Positions 52,754-62,422 of a DNA stretch of 64,000 bases are shown here, piece by piece. The notes beneath the pieces were generated by a model. It was not told the origin of the DNA. It searched no databases and was given only the letters and a program-made list of their open reading frames with translations. Numbering within the stretch: the stretch's first letter is position 1; every line of letters begins with the position of its first letter. Source of the DNA: Bradyrhizobium sp. BR13661 (GTDB lineage Bacteria; Pseudomonadota; Alphaproteobacteria; Rhizobiales; Xanthobacteraceae); NCBI RefSeq assembly GCF_029892425.1, contig NZ_JARXWB010000031.1, positions 1 to 64,000 on the forward strand, written 5' to 3'. A program made the position numbers and the translations under genes.

Positions 52754-54850
52754 TCACTTGAAATTGTCCCAGCCCGGATCGGGCGCGAAGCGCCCACCGA
52801 ATCGTTCCGCCAGCGCCCGCATGGTGGATACGACATTCTCCACGCCGCGCGCACGTGCATAGTTCAGCGGACCGCCGCGGAACGGCGCAAAGCCGGTGCC
52901 GAAGATCATGGCACCGTCGACCGTACCGGGATCGTCGACGATTCCTTCGCGAAGTGCCGCGACGCAGACATTGGACATCGGCAGCACCAGGCGGTCGATC
53001 ATCTGGTCGGTAACGCGCGGACCGGTCTCGGGCAGCGACGCCTTCTCCGCCTTGCCATCCTTCCAGGTATAAAAGCCCTTGCCGGTCTTGCGGCCGAGTT
53101 CGCCCTTGGCGACCTTCTCGCGCAACCAAGCCGGCGTCGGCGGCAGCAGGTCGCCGAATTTGGCGCGCAGCATGTCGCCGACATCGAGACAGATATCGAG
53201 CCCGACCTGGTCGGCGAGCTCGATCGGTCCCATCGGCATGCCGAACTGTTCGGCGGCTGCGTCGATCAGGCGCTGGTCGGTCTTCTCGTCCAGCATCACC
53301 ATCGCTTCCAGCATGTAGGGTGTCAGCGCGCGGTTGACGAGGAAGCCGGGCGAGCTTTTCACTGAGAGCGGCAGGCGATCGATCGCGCCGACGAAGGCGA
53401 GCGCCTCCTTCAGCACTTGCCCATCGTTGGCGTCATGGCTGATAACCTCGACCAGTTGCAGCCGCGACACCGGATTGAAGAAGTGCAGGCCGACCAGCCG
53501 CTCCGGTCGCGCCAGCGTGGTGCGCAGATCCTGAAGCGGAATGCTGGACGTGTTGGTCGCAAGGATCGCGCCAGGCTTCATCCTGGGCTCGAGGCCGGCA
53601 TAGACCTTCTGCTTGAGCTCGAGCTTCTCCGGCACCGCCTCGATGATGAGATCGGCGCTACGGACACCTTCGCCATCCATATCCGGAATCAGCCGGTCCA
53701 GCGCGTCGCGCACCTCGGTCGGCTTGCGGATGATCTTGCCGTAGAGCTCGGCCGCGCGCTTCACCGCGCCGGCGATCGGCTCGGCCTTCATGTCGGCGAG
53801 CGAAACGCGAAAGCCCTGCCCGGCTACCCAAGCCGCAATGTCGCCGCCCATGGCGCCGGCGCCGATGACGTGGACGTGCTTGACCATGTTGCCGGGGCCG
53901 GCCGCCTTCTTCATCTGCTCGCGCAGGAAGAACACGCGGATCAGATTCTGCGCGGTCAGCGTCACCATCAATTTGGCGAAGGACGCCTGCTCAGCCTTCA
54001 GCATCGCGGCCTTGCTGCCGCCATGTGTTTCCCAGAGATCGATCAGCGCGTAAGGCGCGGGATAATGCTCCCGCGGCGCGGCCTTCATCGCCTCGCTGCG
54101 CATGCGCTTGGCGAGCAAACCACGTATGGGGCCGAGATTGGCCGCGCGGGTGAGCAGGCCGGGCTTGGCCCGCTTGAGGCGGCCGAACAGAACGTCCTTC
54201 ACGGCATTACGGACATGGCGCTCCTGCGTTACGCTGTCGACGAGCCCGAGCGCCTTGGCGCGGCGGGCATCAATGGTGCGGCCGGTCAGCATCATTGCCA
54301 TCGACTGGGTCGGATTGACCAGCGCGGTGAAGCGCGCCGTGCCACCGAGACCGGGGTGCAGGCCCAACATCACCTCCGGGAAGCCGAAGCGCGCGTCATC
54401 GATGGCGACGCGCGACTGGCAGGCCAGCGCGACCTCAAGCCCGCCGCCGAGGCAGAAGCCGTGGATGACCGCGACGGTCGGCAGCTTCAACGCTTCCAGA
54501 TGATCGACCACCGCATGCGCGGCGCGGATGCGCGTTTCGACCATCTCCGGATCAGTAGCGCCACGAAACTCGCTGACGTCGGCGCCGGCGATAAAGCCGG
54601 ACGGTTTTGCCGAGCGGATGACGAGGCCTGCGGGGCGCTCCGTCTCGATGGCGGCGAGCGCGGCATCGAACTCCTCCATCACGTCCGAGGACAGCGTGTT
54701 GGCGCTGGAATCGGCACGGTCGAACAGCAGCCAGGCGATGCCGTCGGCATCGCGCGTCAGCTTGAGATGCTTGTAGGGATTATCGGCAGCCGGTTGCGGC
54801 CCGAGCGCCAGCACGCGGTCACCGAGCGCGGTCATGATCCTGGAATCCAT
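52754..54850 (-). CDS. fadB: Bifunctional enoyl-CoA hydratase / 3-hydroxyacyl-CoA dehydrogenase
   Basis: A 698-residue FadB/FadJ-type protein. The N-terminal crotonase domain has the oxyanion-hole segments SGFIAGADVSEF and HGFCLGGGLEVALA, with Glu residues in LEVALA and GFPEVMLGLHPG. The dehydrogenase half begins at about 330 with the NAD fold VIGAGAMGGDIAAW and contains LVGLHFFNPVSRLQLVEVI. Two 3HCDH C-terminal domains follow. It starts three bases after the thiolase stop. It converts enoyl-CoA to 3-ketoacyl-CoA. Confidence 0.93.
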   Translation of the reverse strand: MDSRIMTALGDRVLALGPQPAADNPYKHLKLTRDADGIAWLLFDRADSSANTLSSDVMEEFDAALAAIETERPAGLVIRSAKPSGFIAGADVSEFRGATDPEMVETRIRAAHAVVDHLEALKLPTVAVIHGFCLGGGLEVALACQSRVAIDDARFGFPEVMLGLHPGLGGTARFTALVNPTQSMAMMLTGRTIDARRAKALGLVDSVTQERHVRNAVKDVLFGRLKRAKPGLLTRAANLGPIRGLLAKRMRSEAMKAAPREHYPAPYALIDLWETHGGSKAAMLKAEQASFAKLMVTLTAQNLIRVFFLREQMKKAAGPGNMVKHVHVIGAGAMGGDIAAWVAGQGFRVSLADMKAEPIAGAVKRAAELYGKIIRKPTEVRDALDRLIPDMDGEGVRSADLIIEAVPEKLELKQKVYAGLEPRMKPGAILATNTSSIPLQDLRTTLARPERLVGLHFFNPVSRLQLVEVISHDANDGQVLKEALAFVGAIDRLPLSVKSSPGFLVNRALTPYMLEAMVMLDEKTDQRLIDAAAEQFGMPMGPIELADQVGLDICLDVGDMLRAKFGDLLPPTPAWLREKVAKGELGRKTGKGFYTWKDGKAEKASLPETGPRVTDQMIDRLVLPMSNVCVAALREGIVDDPGTVDGAMIFGTGFAPFRGGPLNYARARGVENVVSTMRALAERFGGRFAPDPGWDNFK

Positions 54851-54852
54851 GG

Positions 54853-56136
54853 TCACACCGCCTCGATCAGCATGGCACCACCGAGCCCGCCACCGATGCA
54901 TTCGGTGGCAATGCCGCGTCGCGTCCCAAGCCGTTTCATCGCGTTGACGAGGTGAAGCACGATGCGGTTGCCTGACGTGCCGACAGGATGGCCGAGCGAG
55001 ATCGCGCCGCCATCGACATTGAGTTTTGCGCGATCGATCTCGCCGGCCGCGCCATCGAGTTTGAGAATCTCGCGGCAGAATTTTTCGTCGTTCCAGGCGG
55101 CGAGGCAGCCGAGCACTTGGGTCGCAAAGGCCTCGTTCAGCTCCCAGGTCTCGACGTCCTGGAGGGTCAGGTTGTTGCGAGTCAGAAGTGGCGTTGCCGA
55201 CATAACCGGCCCCAGCCCCATGATGCTGGGATCGAGCGCGGCCCAATTGCTGTCGACGATCGCGGCCTTCGGCGTCAGCTTGTGTTTTGCGACCGCCGCG
55301 TCGGACGCCAGGATCACCCAGGAGGCACCGTCGGTAATCTGCGAGGAATTGCCCGCGGTGACCTGGCCCCAGGGACGCTCGAACACCGGCTTCAGCTTTG
55401 CCAGCGTCTCGGCCGTGGAGTCCGGACGCACGCCGTCGTCATGGTCGAAGAATTTTCCGTCGCGGGAGAACGCGGTCTCGACCTCGCCTTTCAGAAATCC
55501 CCCGGCTTGCGCCTGCGCGAGGCGACGATGGCTCTCGGCGGCATAGGCATCGGACTGCGCGCGCGTAATGCCGAAGAGATGCCCGACAACCTCGGCGGTC
55601 TGGCCCATGTTCAATTCGGTGATGGGATCGGTCAGTCCGCGCTCGAGGCCGATGACCGGCTTGAGATAGCGCGGCCGCAGCTTGAAGGCTGCCGCGAGCT
55701 TGGCCGCTACGCCCTTGGCGGTGGCAAGACCAGCAAACCAGCGCACACCGGAATTCGGCCAGACCAGCGGCGCATGACTCAGCGCTTCGGTACCGCCGGC
55801 CAAAATCATGTCGGCTTGGCCTTCGCGGATATAGCGGTAGGCGGTGTCGATCGACTGCATGCCGGAGCCGCAATTGATCTGCACCGTAAAGGCGACCATG
55901 TCCTCGCCCATGCCGAGCCGGAGCGCGGCGACGCGGGCCGGATTCATCTCGTCGGCAATCACGTTGACGCAGCCGAGAATGACCTGGTCGAAGTCGGTTT
56001 GAGCGAACGGCTGGCGCGCCAGCAGCGGCCGGCCGCACTGCACGGCGAGATCAACCGGCGTGAACGGCCCCGGCCCGGAGCGCGCCTTCAAGAACGGCGT
56101 CCGGCTGCCGTCGACGATGAATACCGGTCGTGCCAT
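54853..56136 (-). CDS. fadI: Thiolase (acetyl-CoA acyltransferase)
   Basis: A 427-residue thiolase. The acyl-accepting Cys89 is in QINCGSGMQSID; the NEAFA, GHPVGTSGNRIVLH and ECIGGGLGGAMLIEAV blocks carry the remaining catalytic residues. It completes the beta-oxidation set with the FadB-like protein three bases downstream. The fadI symbol is by operon context; the sequence alone does not separate FadA, FadI and biosynthetic types. Confidence 0.9.
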   Translation of the reverse strand: MARPVFIVDGSRTPFLKARSGPGPFTPVDLAVQCGRPLLARQPFAQTDFDQVILGCVNVIADEMNPARVAALRLGMGEDMVAFTVQINCGSGMQSIDTAYRYIREGQADMILAGGTEALSHAPLVWPNSGVRWFAGLATAKGVAAKLAAAFKLRPRYLKPVIGLERGLTDPITELNMGQTAEVVGHLFGITRAQSDAYAAESHRRLAQAQAGGFLKGEVETAFSRDGKFFDHDDGVRPDSTAETLAKLKPVFERPWGQVTAGNSSQITDGASWVILASDAAVAKHKLTPKAAIVDSNWAALDPSIMGLGPVMSATPLLTRNNLTLQDVETWELNEAFATQVLGCLAAWNDEKFCREILKLDGAAGEIDRAKLNVDGGAISLGHPVGTSGNRIVLHLVNAMKRLGTRRGIATECIGGGLGGAMLIEAV

Positions 56137-56296
56137 CAGCTCGCCGCCCTCTGCTCACCTCTCGGCTCACCAGCCCGAACGCAGCGACACGCAATCCGGG
56201 CGGGGCCGCAGCAAGAATAGCCCGGATTTGATCCAATTGCAGGCCAATGCTGCCCCGTTGGCGTCGCGGACATGACAGCTTGGCGAGATGCCGGGC

Positions 56297-56920
56297 CTAA
56301 TCCGGCCGGACCATCTCGAACATGTTTTCCGGCTTGATCTCGAAATAGTCGCCACGGCGGCCGGCGCGCACGATCGGGCGGGCGGCGGCGGTCTGGTAGA
56401 CGCCGTCCTTGATCATGGCCTTGTCGATGTGGACGGCGACGACCTCGCCGAGCGTGAGCCAGGCATCGGCTTCCTTGCCGTTGGCGCCCTTGAGGCGGAC
56501 GATATCGGAGACCTTGCACTCGAAGGCGACCGGGCTCTCGCCGACGCGCGGCACGTTGACGAGCTTGCCCGGCACTGCCGTAAGGCCGGCGATCTCGAAC
56601 TCGTCCACTTCAGGGGCGACATGCGCGGCGGTCGCATTCATCTGCTTGGCGAGATCCATGGTGGCGAGATTCCAGACGAATTCGCCGGTCTGCTGGATGT
56701 TCTCGACCGAGTCCTTCCAGTTGGTCGAGGAAAAGCCGATGATCGGCGGCACGTAAGCGAACGCGTTGAAGAAGCTGTAGGGCGCGAGGTTGACGTGGCC
56801 TTTGGTGTCGCGGGAGGAGATCCAGCCGATCGGCCGCGGCGCGATGATGGCGTTGAAGGGGTCGTGCTTGAGGCCGTGGCCCTTGGAGGGTTCGTAGAAG
56901 TACAGGTCTTTGTCGGTCAC
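56297..56920 (-). CDS. Flavin reductase-like FMN-binding protein
   Basis: A 207-residue split-barrel flavin reductase-like protein (DPFNAIIAPRPIGWISSRDT, GHVNLAPYSFFNAFAYVPPI, GFSS then DSVENIQQTGEFVWNLA). The family binds FMN and either supplies reduced flavin to a monooxygenase or acts alone. The start is taken as GTG at 56920 (GGAG upstream); an ATG at 56965 lies inside a repeat element. It stands 160 bp upstream of the thiolase on the same strand. Confidence 0.85.
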   Translation of the reverse strand: MTDKDLYFYEPSKGHGLKHDPFNAIIAPRPIGWISSRDTKGHVNLAPYSFFNAFAYVPPIIGFSSTNWKDSVENIQQTGEFVWNLATMDLAKQMNATAAHVAPEVDEFEIAGLTAVPGKLVNVPRVGESPVAFECKVSDIVRLKGANGKEADAWLTLGEVVAVHIDKAMIKDGVYQTAAARPIVRAGRRGDYFEIKPENMFEMVRPD

Positions 56921-56942
56921 GCGCTGCTTCTCCGCTATCAGC

Positions 56943-57016
56943 CATTCCGGGGCGATGCAAAGCATCGAACCCGGAATCTCGAGATTCCGGGTTCGCGCTA
57001 CGCGCGCCCCGGAATG
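56943..57016. repeat. Palindromic repeat in the flavin reductase leader
   Basis: A 74-bp element with outer arms CATTCCGGGGCG and CGCCCCGGAATG. A perfect 22-bp palindrome (56970-56991, centre TCTCGAGA) forms its core. It belongs to the GTCATTCCGGGG class, in a shorter form, and lies 22 bp before the GTG start. Confidence 0.85.
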
Positions 57017-57053
57017 ACAGTTGTTGAGCTTATAGAAGGATTCCCCCGCCCCG

Positions 57054-57653
57054 TCAGTGGCGTGGGGACAGACCGGCGATGACGAAATCGATCATCTGGT
57101 CGATGCTCGGGCCAGGCTTGGTGGCGCACTGGGCGATCATCTGGGGGTGGAAGAAGCGCATCATGGCGGTGCAGGCGCAGAGCCCGGCCAGTTGCAGGTC
57201 CGGCGCCTCGAACTCGCCGGAGGCCACACCTTGCGCGATCATCTGGCCGACAAACCCGCCGATGCACTCCATGTGGTTGACGCAGACGTCCCAGTCCTCC
57301 TCCATCGCGACCGCGACCATCTCGTGCAGCTTGTTATCGCCGACATAGCGCTCGGTGTTCATGCGGTGGATGGTGTTGAGCAGTTCGCGGAAGCGCTCGA
57401 CCACCGGACCGGGCCTGGCCACGATCCGCTGCGCCTCGAGCTCGACCTCGCCCATCAAGCCCCGCGCCACCGACTGGTGGATCGCCTTCTTCGATTCGAA
57501 GAAGCGATAGACGTTGGCGGGGCTCATCCGGAGCTCTTTGGCGATGTCCCCGACCGTGGTCTTTTGATAGCCGATCTGGCGGAACAGCCGCTCGGCCACC
57601 TCGAGAATACGATCCCGGGTGTCGCCCTCGATATGTTCCGCAACCAGTGTCAT
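57054..57653 (-). CDS. TetR/AcrR-family repressor of the efflux operon
   Basis: A 199-residue TetR regulator. The N-terminal helix-turn-helix spans about 12-58 (RILEVAERLFRQIGYQKTTV, GDIAKELRMSPANVYRFFES). The C-terminal ligand domain resembles the TetR_C_7/AefR type. It is the third gene behind hlyD and the RND gene, 33 bp after the latter, and would act as an autoregulated local repressor, probably on the inverted repeat at 62203-62228. Confidence 0.9.
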   Translation of the reverse strand: MTLVAEHIEGDTRDRILEVAERLFRQIGYQKTTVGDIAKELRMSPANVYRFFESKKAIHQSVARGLMGEVELEAQRIVARPGPVVERFRELLNTIHRMNTERYVGDNKLHEMVAVAMEEDWDVCVNHMECIGGFVGQMIAQGVASGEFEAPDLQLAGLCACTAMMRFFHPQMIAQCATKPGPSIDQMIDFVIAGLSPRH

Positions 57654-57686
57654 GTGTCAGGACTCGTTCGCCAATACTCTTCCCAT

Positions 57687-60600
57687 TTATTCAGCCGCTT
57701 CAGCAAGCGGAATTGCGCGCTGGTCATCGCTCCCATGCTGCGGCGCGGCAGGCTGTTCCGGCGTACCAGCCTCGTCCAGGCTCTTCCTGAACCAAAGTGC
57801 ATAGAGGCCCGGCAGGTACAGCAGCGTCAGGAATGTCGCGACGAACAGACCGCCCATGATGGTGATCGCCATCGGGCCCCAGAAGGCCGAGCGCGACAGC
57901 GGGATCATGGCGAGGATGGCCGCGAGCGCCGTCAGCACCACCGGACGGGCGCGGCGGACGGTCGCTTCCACGATGGCCTCGCGCCGGGTCAGGCCGTGCG
58001 AGACGTCGGTCTCGATCTGATCGACCAGGATGACCGTGTTGCGCATGATCATGCCGGCGAGCGCGATCAGGCCGAGCAGCGCCACGAAGCCGAACGGGGC
58101 GTTGGCGACGTTGAGGCCAAGGGAGGCGCCGACGATGCCAAGCGGTGCGGTGAGGAACACCAGCAGCAGCCGGGAGAAGCTCTGCAGCTGGAACATCAGC
58201 AACGTCAGCATCACCATGACCATCACCGGGAAGAGGATGAAGATCGAGGCGTTGCCCTTGGCGGATTCCTCGAACGCGCCACCCGGCTCGATGCGGTAGG
58301 CCGGCTCGAGATAGTCCTTGATCTGCTGCAGCTTCGGCGTGATCTGGCTGGTGACATCGGGCGCCTGCACGCCGTCGACGACGTCGGAGCGCACGGTGAT
58401 CGCCATGTCGCGGTTGCGCCGCCACATGATCGGCTCCTCGTGGCCGTATTCGATCTTGGCGATCTGCTGCAGCGGCACGGCAACGCCGTTCTTCGAGGTG
58501 ATGGTGAGATCACCGACACCGCCGAGGTCGAGACGTTCGGACGGGATCGCGCGGGCGACCACAGCGACCTTCTCGATGCCGTCACGCACGGTCGTGACCT
58601 GTGCGCCGGAGATCAACATCGACAGCGCCTGCGAGACGTCCTGCGGGGTCAGGCCCATGGCGCGGGCACGATCCTGGTCGACGACGAGCTTGAGGTAAGG
58701 CGACTGCTCGTTCCAGTCGAGCTGGACGTCCTTGACGTTCTTGTTCTGCCGCATGACGTCGCGAACCTGGTAGGCGATCTCGCGCACCTTGTTGGCATCG
58801 GGGCCGATGACGCGGAACTGCACCGGGAAACCGACCGGCGGGCCGAAATTGAAGCGATCGACGCGCACGCGCGCTTCCGTCAGCATGCCATCGGCAACGG
58901 CGCCCTCGATCTTGGCCTTGACCCGCTCGCGCGCCTCGACGCCCTTGGCGACGATGACGATCTCGGCGAACGCCTCGTTCGGAAGCTGCGGGTTGAGGCC
59001 GAGCCAGAAGCGCGGCGAGCCCTGGCCGACATAGGACGTGTAAGTCTCGATGTCCTTGTCGTCCTTCAGCAGCGTCTCGGCCTTCTTGACGGCCTTCTCG
59101 GTCACGTTGAAGGCGGTGCCTTCAGGCAGGCGCAGCTGCAGGAACAACTCGGGCCGCTCCGACAGCGGGAAGAACTGCTGCTGGACATGGCCGAAGCCGA
59201 CGATCGACGCGATGAACACACCGACGGTCGCGACCACGACCGTGATGCGGTGATTGACGCACCATTGCACGACGGCGCGCAGGCCGCGGTACATGCGGGT
59301 CTCGTAGACCGCGTGCGGATCGTGATTGTGGTGCACCTTGATGTCCGGCAGCAGCTTGACGCCGATATAGGGCGTGAAGATCACCGCCACGAACCAGGAG
59401 GCGACCAGCGCGATCGCCACGATCCAGAAGATGCTGCCGGCATATTCGCCGACCGCCGAATTGGCAAAGCCGATGGGGAGGAAGCCAGCGGCCGTGACCA
59501 GCGTTCCCGTGAGCATCGGAAACGCAGTGGATTCCCAGGCAAAGGAGGCCGCGCGCATACGGTCCCAGCCCTGCTCCATCTTCACCACCATCATCTCGAC
59601 CGCGATGATGGCGTCGTCGACGAGCAGGCCGAGCGCGATGATCAGCGCGCCGAGCGTAATACGATGCAGATCGAGCGACATCGTGTTCATGACGATGAAG
59701 ACGATGCCGAGCACGAGCGGGACCGACATCGCGACCACGATGCCGGTGCGCCAGCCCAATGCCAGGAACGAGACGAACAGCACGATGACGAGCGCTTCCA
59801 TGAAGGAGTGCACGAACTCGCCGACGGCGTGCTCGACCACCTTGGGCTGGTCGGCGATCAGCGAGACGTCCACGCCTTGCGGCACGGCCTTCATGAATTC
59901 GGCAGTCGCCTTCTCGACGTCCTTGCCGAGCTCGAGGATGTTGGCACCCTTGGCGGTGACGACGCCGATGCCGATCGCGGCCTTGCCTTCCTGGCGGACG
60001 ACGAAGCTCGGCGGATCGACATAGCCGTGGGTGACGGTGGCGATGTCGCCGAGGCGGAACACACGGCCGTTGCTCTCGACCGGGGTCTCGGCGACGGCCT
60101 TGGCACCGTCGAGCGCGCCCGTGACGCGCAGCGGCACGCGCTGCGACGAGGTCTCGACCGTACCGGCGGGCGTCACGTTGTTCTGCTTGGCCAGCGAATC
60201 GAACAGCGCCTGCGGCGTGATGCCGAGCGTTGCGAGCTTGGCGTGGCTGAACTCGACGAAGATGCGCTCATCCTGGTTGCCGTACATGTCGACCTTGGTC
60301 ACGCCAGGCACCTTGAGGAGGCGCTGGCGGAAGCCTTCGGCGACCTTCTTGAGCTGGGCGTAATCGGCACCGTCGCCGGTCATCATGTAGAGAATGGAGT
60401 CGACGTCGGAGAACTCGTCGTTGACGACGGGGCCGAGAATGCCCGCGGGCAGCTGGCCCTGCACGTCGACCAGCTTCTTGCGCAGAAGGTAGAAGAGATA
60501 AGGCACGTCCTTCGGCGGCGTGGAATCGCGGAAGGTGACCTGGAGTGCGGTGAAGCCGGGCTTCGAATAGGTCTGCACCTTCTCGAAGTAAGGTAGCTCC

Positions 60601-60824
60601 TGGATCTTCTTTTCGATGGGATCGGCGACCTGGGCCTGCATCTCCTGCGAGGTCGCGCCCGGCCACAGCACGGAGACGTTGACCACCTTCACCGTGAAGA
60701 ACGGATCCTCGGCACGGCCGAGCTTCTGATACGAGAAGAAGCCGGCGACGCCGAGCACGAGCATCAGAAACAGCACCAGCGTCGGATGGCTGACGGCCCA
60801 GGCCGAAAGGTTGAAGCGCTTCAT
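57687..60824 (-). CDS. RND-family efflux pump, inner-membrane transporter
   Basis: A 1045-residue HAE1-type RND transporter with 12 predicted helices. The proton-relay aspartates are in GLLVDDAIIAVEMMVVKM (helix 4), and the N-terminus (SAWAVSHPTLVLFLMLVLGV) and the pore-domain segments are typical. It pumps drugs, solvents or other amphiphiles from the periplasm across the outer membrane together with HlyD and an unlinked TolC-type channel. The gene lies 226 bp downstream of hlyD, separated by repeats, and is followed by tetR. Confidence 0.93.
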   Translation of the reverse strand: MKRFNLSAWAVSHPTLVLFLMLVLGVAGFFSYQKLGRAEDPFFTVKVVNVSVLWPGATSQEMQAQVADPIEKKIQELPYFEKVQTYSKPGFTALQVTFRDSTPPKDVPYLFYLLRKKLVDVQGQLPAGILGPVVNDEFSDVDSILYMMTGDGADYAQLKKVAEGFRQRLLKVPGVTKVDMYGNQDERIFVEFSHAKLATLGITPQALFDSLAKQNNVTPAGTVETSSQRVPLRVTGALDGAKAVAETPVESNGRVFRLGDIATVTHGYVDPPSFVVRQEGKAAIGIGVVTAKGANILELGKDVEKATAEFMKAVPQGVDVSLIADQPKVVEHAVGEFVHSFMEALVIVLFVSFLALGWRTGIVVAMSVPLVLGIVFIVMNTMSLDLHRITLGALIIALGLLVDDAIIAVEMMVVKMEQGWDRMRAASFAWESTAFPMLTGTLVTAAGFLPIGFANSAVGEYAGSIFWIVAIALVASWFVAVIFTPYIGVKLLPDIKVHHNHDPHAVYETRMYRGLRAVVQWCVNHRITVVVATVGVFIASIVGFGHVQQQFFPLSERPELFLQLRLPEGTAFNVTEKAVKKAETLLKDDKDIETYTSYVGQGSPRFWLGLNPQLPNEAFAEIVIVAKGVEARERVKAKIEGAVADGMLTEARVRVDRFNFGPPVGFPVQFRVIGPDANKVREIAYQVRDVMRQNKNVKDVQLDWNEQSPYLKLVVDQDRARAMGLTPQDVSQALSMLISGAQVTTVRDGIEKVAVVARAIPSERLDLGGVGDLTITSKNGVAVPLQQIAKIEYGHEEPIMWRRNRDMAITVRSDVVDGVQAPDVTSQITPKLQQIKDYLEPAYRIEPGGAFEESAKGNASIFILFPVMVMVMLTLLMFQLQSFSRLLLVFLTAPLGIVGASLGLNVANAPFGFVALLGLIALAGMIMRNTVILVDQIETDVSHGLTRREAIVEATVRRARPVVLTALAAILAMIPLSRSAFWGPMAITIMGGLFVATFLTLLYLPGLYALWFRKSLDEAGTPEQPAAPQHGSDDQRAIPLAEAAE

Positions 60825-60893
60825 CGCACTCTCCGGAGAAATCGATCCAATTGCCAAACGACAGCCGCCTGTTCAAACCGTCGTCGCGAGGCA

Positions 60894-60936
60894 GCGAAGC
60901 AATCCAGGGGGCTGGGCAGGTTCTGGATCGCTTCGC
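60894..60936. repeat. Inverted repeat between hlyD and RND genes
   Basis: GCGAAGCAATCCAG and CTGGATCGCTTCGC pair over 14 bases with one mismatch, separated by 15 bases. This resembles a third class of rhizobial intergenic palindrome. Confidence 0.7.
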
Positions 60937-61000
60937 CGCTTCAGCCCATGCATTTGCGCGTGGGCCGAAACTCGCCTTGCAACAACGGACGTGTAGTGTT

Positions 61001-61049
61001 GGGCATGCCCCTTACGGAAAACCGCTGCACACTTTTCCGGGGGCATGCC
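61001..61049. repeat. GCATGC-bounded repeat
   Basis: GGGCATGCCC at the left and GGGCATGCC at the right flank an inner pair GGAAAA/TTTTCC around CCGCTGCACAC. Sequences with this core are widespread in Bradyrhizobium intergenic regions. It ends two bases before the hlyD stop, within the same operon. Confidence 0.7.
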
Positions 61050-61050
61050 T

Positions 61051-62157
61051 TTAGAAAGACAGCGACGACACGACCCGCACCTTCTGGCCGGGATCGAGCT
61101 TCTGGACACCGAGGGAGACGATCTTGGCGCCCTCGTCGACACCGCTGGTGATGACGACGTCATTGCTGTCGTAGGATTTCACCACGACGGGCTTCAACGT
61201 GACCGCGCCGTTGTCGTCGACGACGTAGAAGGACGGCTTGCCGCCTTCGTTGAACAGCGCCGACAGCGGCAGCCGCGCGACGCGCTCGGTGGCGGCGTCC
61301 GACAGCGTCAGCGTCGCGGTCATGCCAAGCGCAACCTTGTCGCCGGCCTCGGGCAGCGAGAACTTCGCGAGATAGGTGCGCGTGGCGGGATCAGCCGTAG
61401 GCGCGATCTCACGCAGCTTCGCCGTATATTTCTTGTCCGGCTCGGACCAAAGAGTGACGCTGGCGACGCCCGACTTGGCGCGTCCAACCAGCGTCTCAGG
61501 GATCGCGACGACCGCTTCCTTTTCAGCAAAGCGGGCGACACGGATCGAAGTCTGGCCTGCGGCAACCACCTGGCCTGGCTCGATCAGCGTTGCGGTGACG
61601 ACGCCACGGGCATCGGCATTGAGCGTCGCGTAGGAAAGGGAGTTCTTGGTTAGCTCGACCGAACGGACGGCCCGGTCGAGGCGCGCGCGGGCCTCGTCAG
61701 CGGCGGCACGGCTCGAATCCATCGCAGCATCCGTGGTCCAGCCCTTGGCCTTCAGATCCTTGGCGCGCTGTTCGGCGGCGGCGGCCTGGGCCAGCACGCC
61801 GGTGGCGGCGGTCTGCTCGGCGACGGCCTGCTCGGCCTGGAGCTTCAGGTCGACCTCATCGAGGGTGGCGAGCGGCTGGCCGATTTCGACGGTCTGGCCG
61901 ACTTCCACGAGGCGCTTGTCGACCTTGCCGGCGACACGGAAGCCGAGATCGCTTTCGATCCGCGGCTTGATGCTGCCGACGAAGCTGCGCTCCGGGGTCT
62001 CGGCGTCATAATGGGCGGTCGCAACCAGAACCGGCCGCGGCGGCTCGGCCTTTTGCGCCACGGTATCATTGCATCCGGCCAGCGCGGCGGCCATCAGGGC
62101 CAGCGACACACCCGCCAAGAGCCTGGAATAGCTGGACAAAACGGACCGAACGAACAT
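61051..62157 (-). CDS. RND efflux periplasmic adaptor lipoprotein (HlyD type)
   Basis: A 368-residue membrane fusion protein. The signal peptide ends with a lipobox (AAALAGC, Cys at about 29), so it is an inner-membrane lipoprotein. A biotinyl-lipoyl half-motif (ESDLGFRVAGKVDKRLVEVG), a coiled-coil hairpin (about 95-160) and beta-barrel and membrane-proximal domains follow. It connects the RND pump to the outer-membrane channel. It is the first gene of the hlyD-RND-tetR operon. Confidence 0.92.
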   Translation of the reverse strand: MFVRSVLSSYSRLLAGVSLALMAAALAGCNDTVAQKAEPPRPVLVATAHYDAETPERSFVGSIKPRIESDLGFRVAGKVDKRLVEVGQTVEIGQPLATLDEVDLKLQAEQAVAEQTAATGVLAQAAAAEQRAKDLKAKGWTTDAAMDSSRAAADEARARLDRAVRSVELTKNSLSYATLNADARGVVTATLIEPGQVVAAGQTSIRVARFAEKEAVVAIPETLVGRAKSGVASVTLWSEPDKKYTAKLREIAPTADPATRTYLAKFSLPEAGDKVALGMTATLTLSDAATERVARLPLSALFNEGGKPSFYVVDDNGAVTLKPVVVKSYDSNDVVITSGVDEGAKIVSLGVQKLDPGQKVRVVSSLSF

Positions 62158-62202
62158 CGGAGGACACTCCTGCGTCTGCAATGAGAGGAATGTCGACTAA
62201 TC

Positions 62203-62228
62203 ACTGATAAAAGTCAATATTCGTCAGT
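62203..62228. promoter_or_regulatory. Candidate TetR operator upstream of hlyD
   Basis: ACTGA (62203-62207) and TCAGT (62224-62228) flank an imperfect 26-bp inverted repeat that also contains TTGACT on the minus strand (62212-62217), usable as a -35 element. The site lies 46 bp before the hlyD ATG, the right place for the operon's own TetR repressor. Confidence 0.5.
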
Positions 62229-62422
62229 CATCAGGAAAGTGTGATCGTTAAGGAAGGGTTGAAGCGGTCGTCCGGGCTTTCCCGGCTCGTTTCTTGCGGG
62301 GGGAGGGCCACAAACGCAGATCCAACTGTGGCTACCGCGATACAGCTGCTTCTACAGCGCTTTGCTATGATTCGTGGGTTGCAGCGCGATTCGTGCGGGG
62401 GCCCGCGCATCATTTGACATCG

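Noticed and set aside
57057..60596. A 1179-codon open frame on the plus strand opposite the RND pump gene
   Set aside because: It is the antisense shadow of a high-GC gene: His/Asp/Arg/Glu-rich composition, no domain, while the minus strand encodes a full RND transporter.
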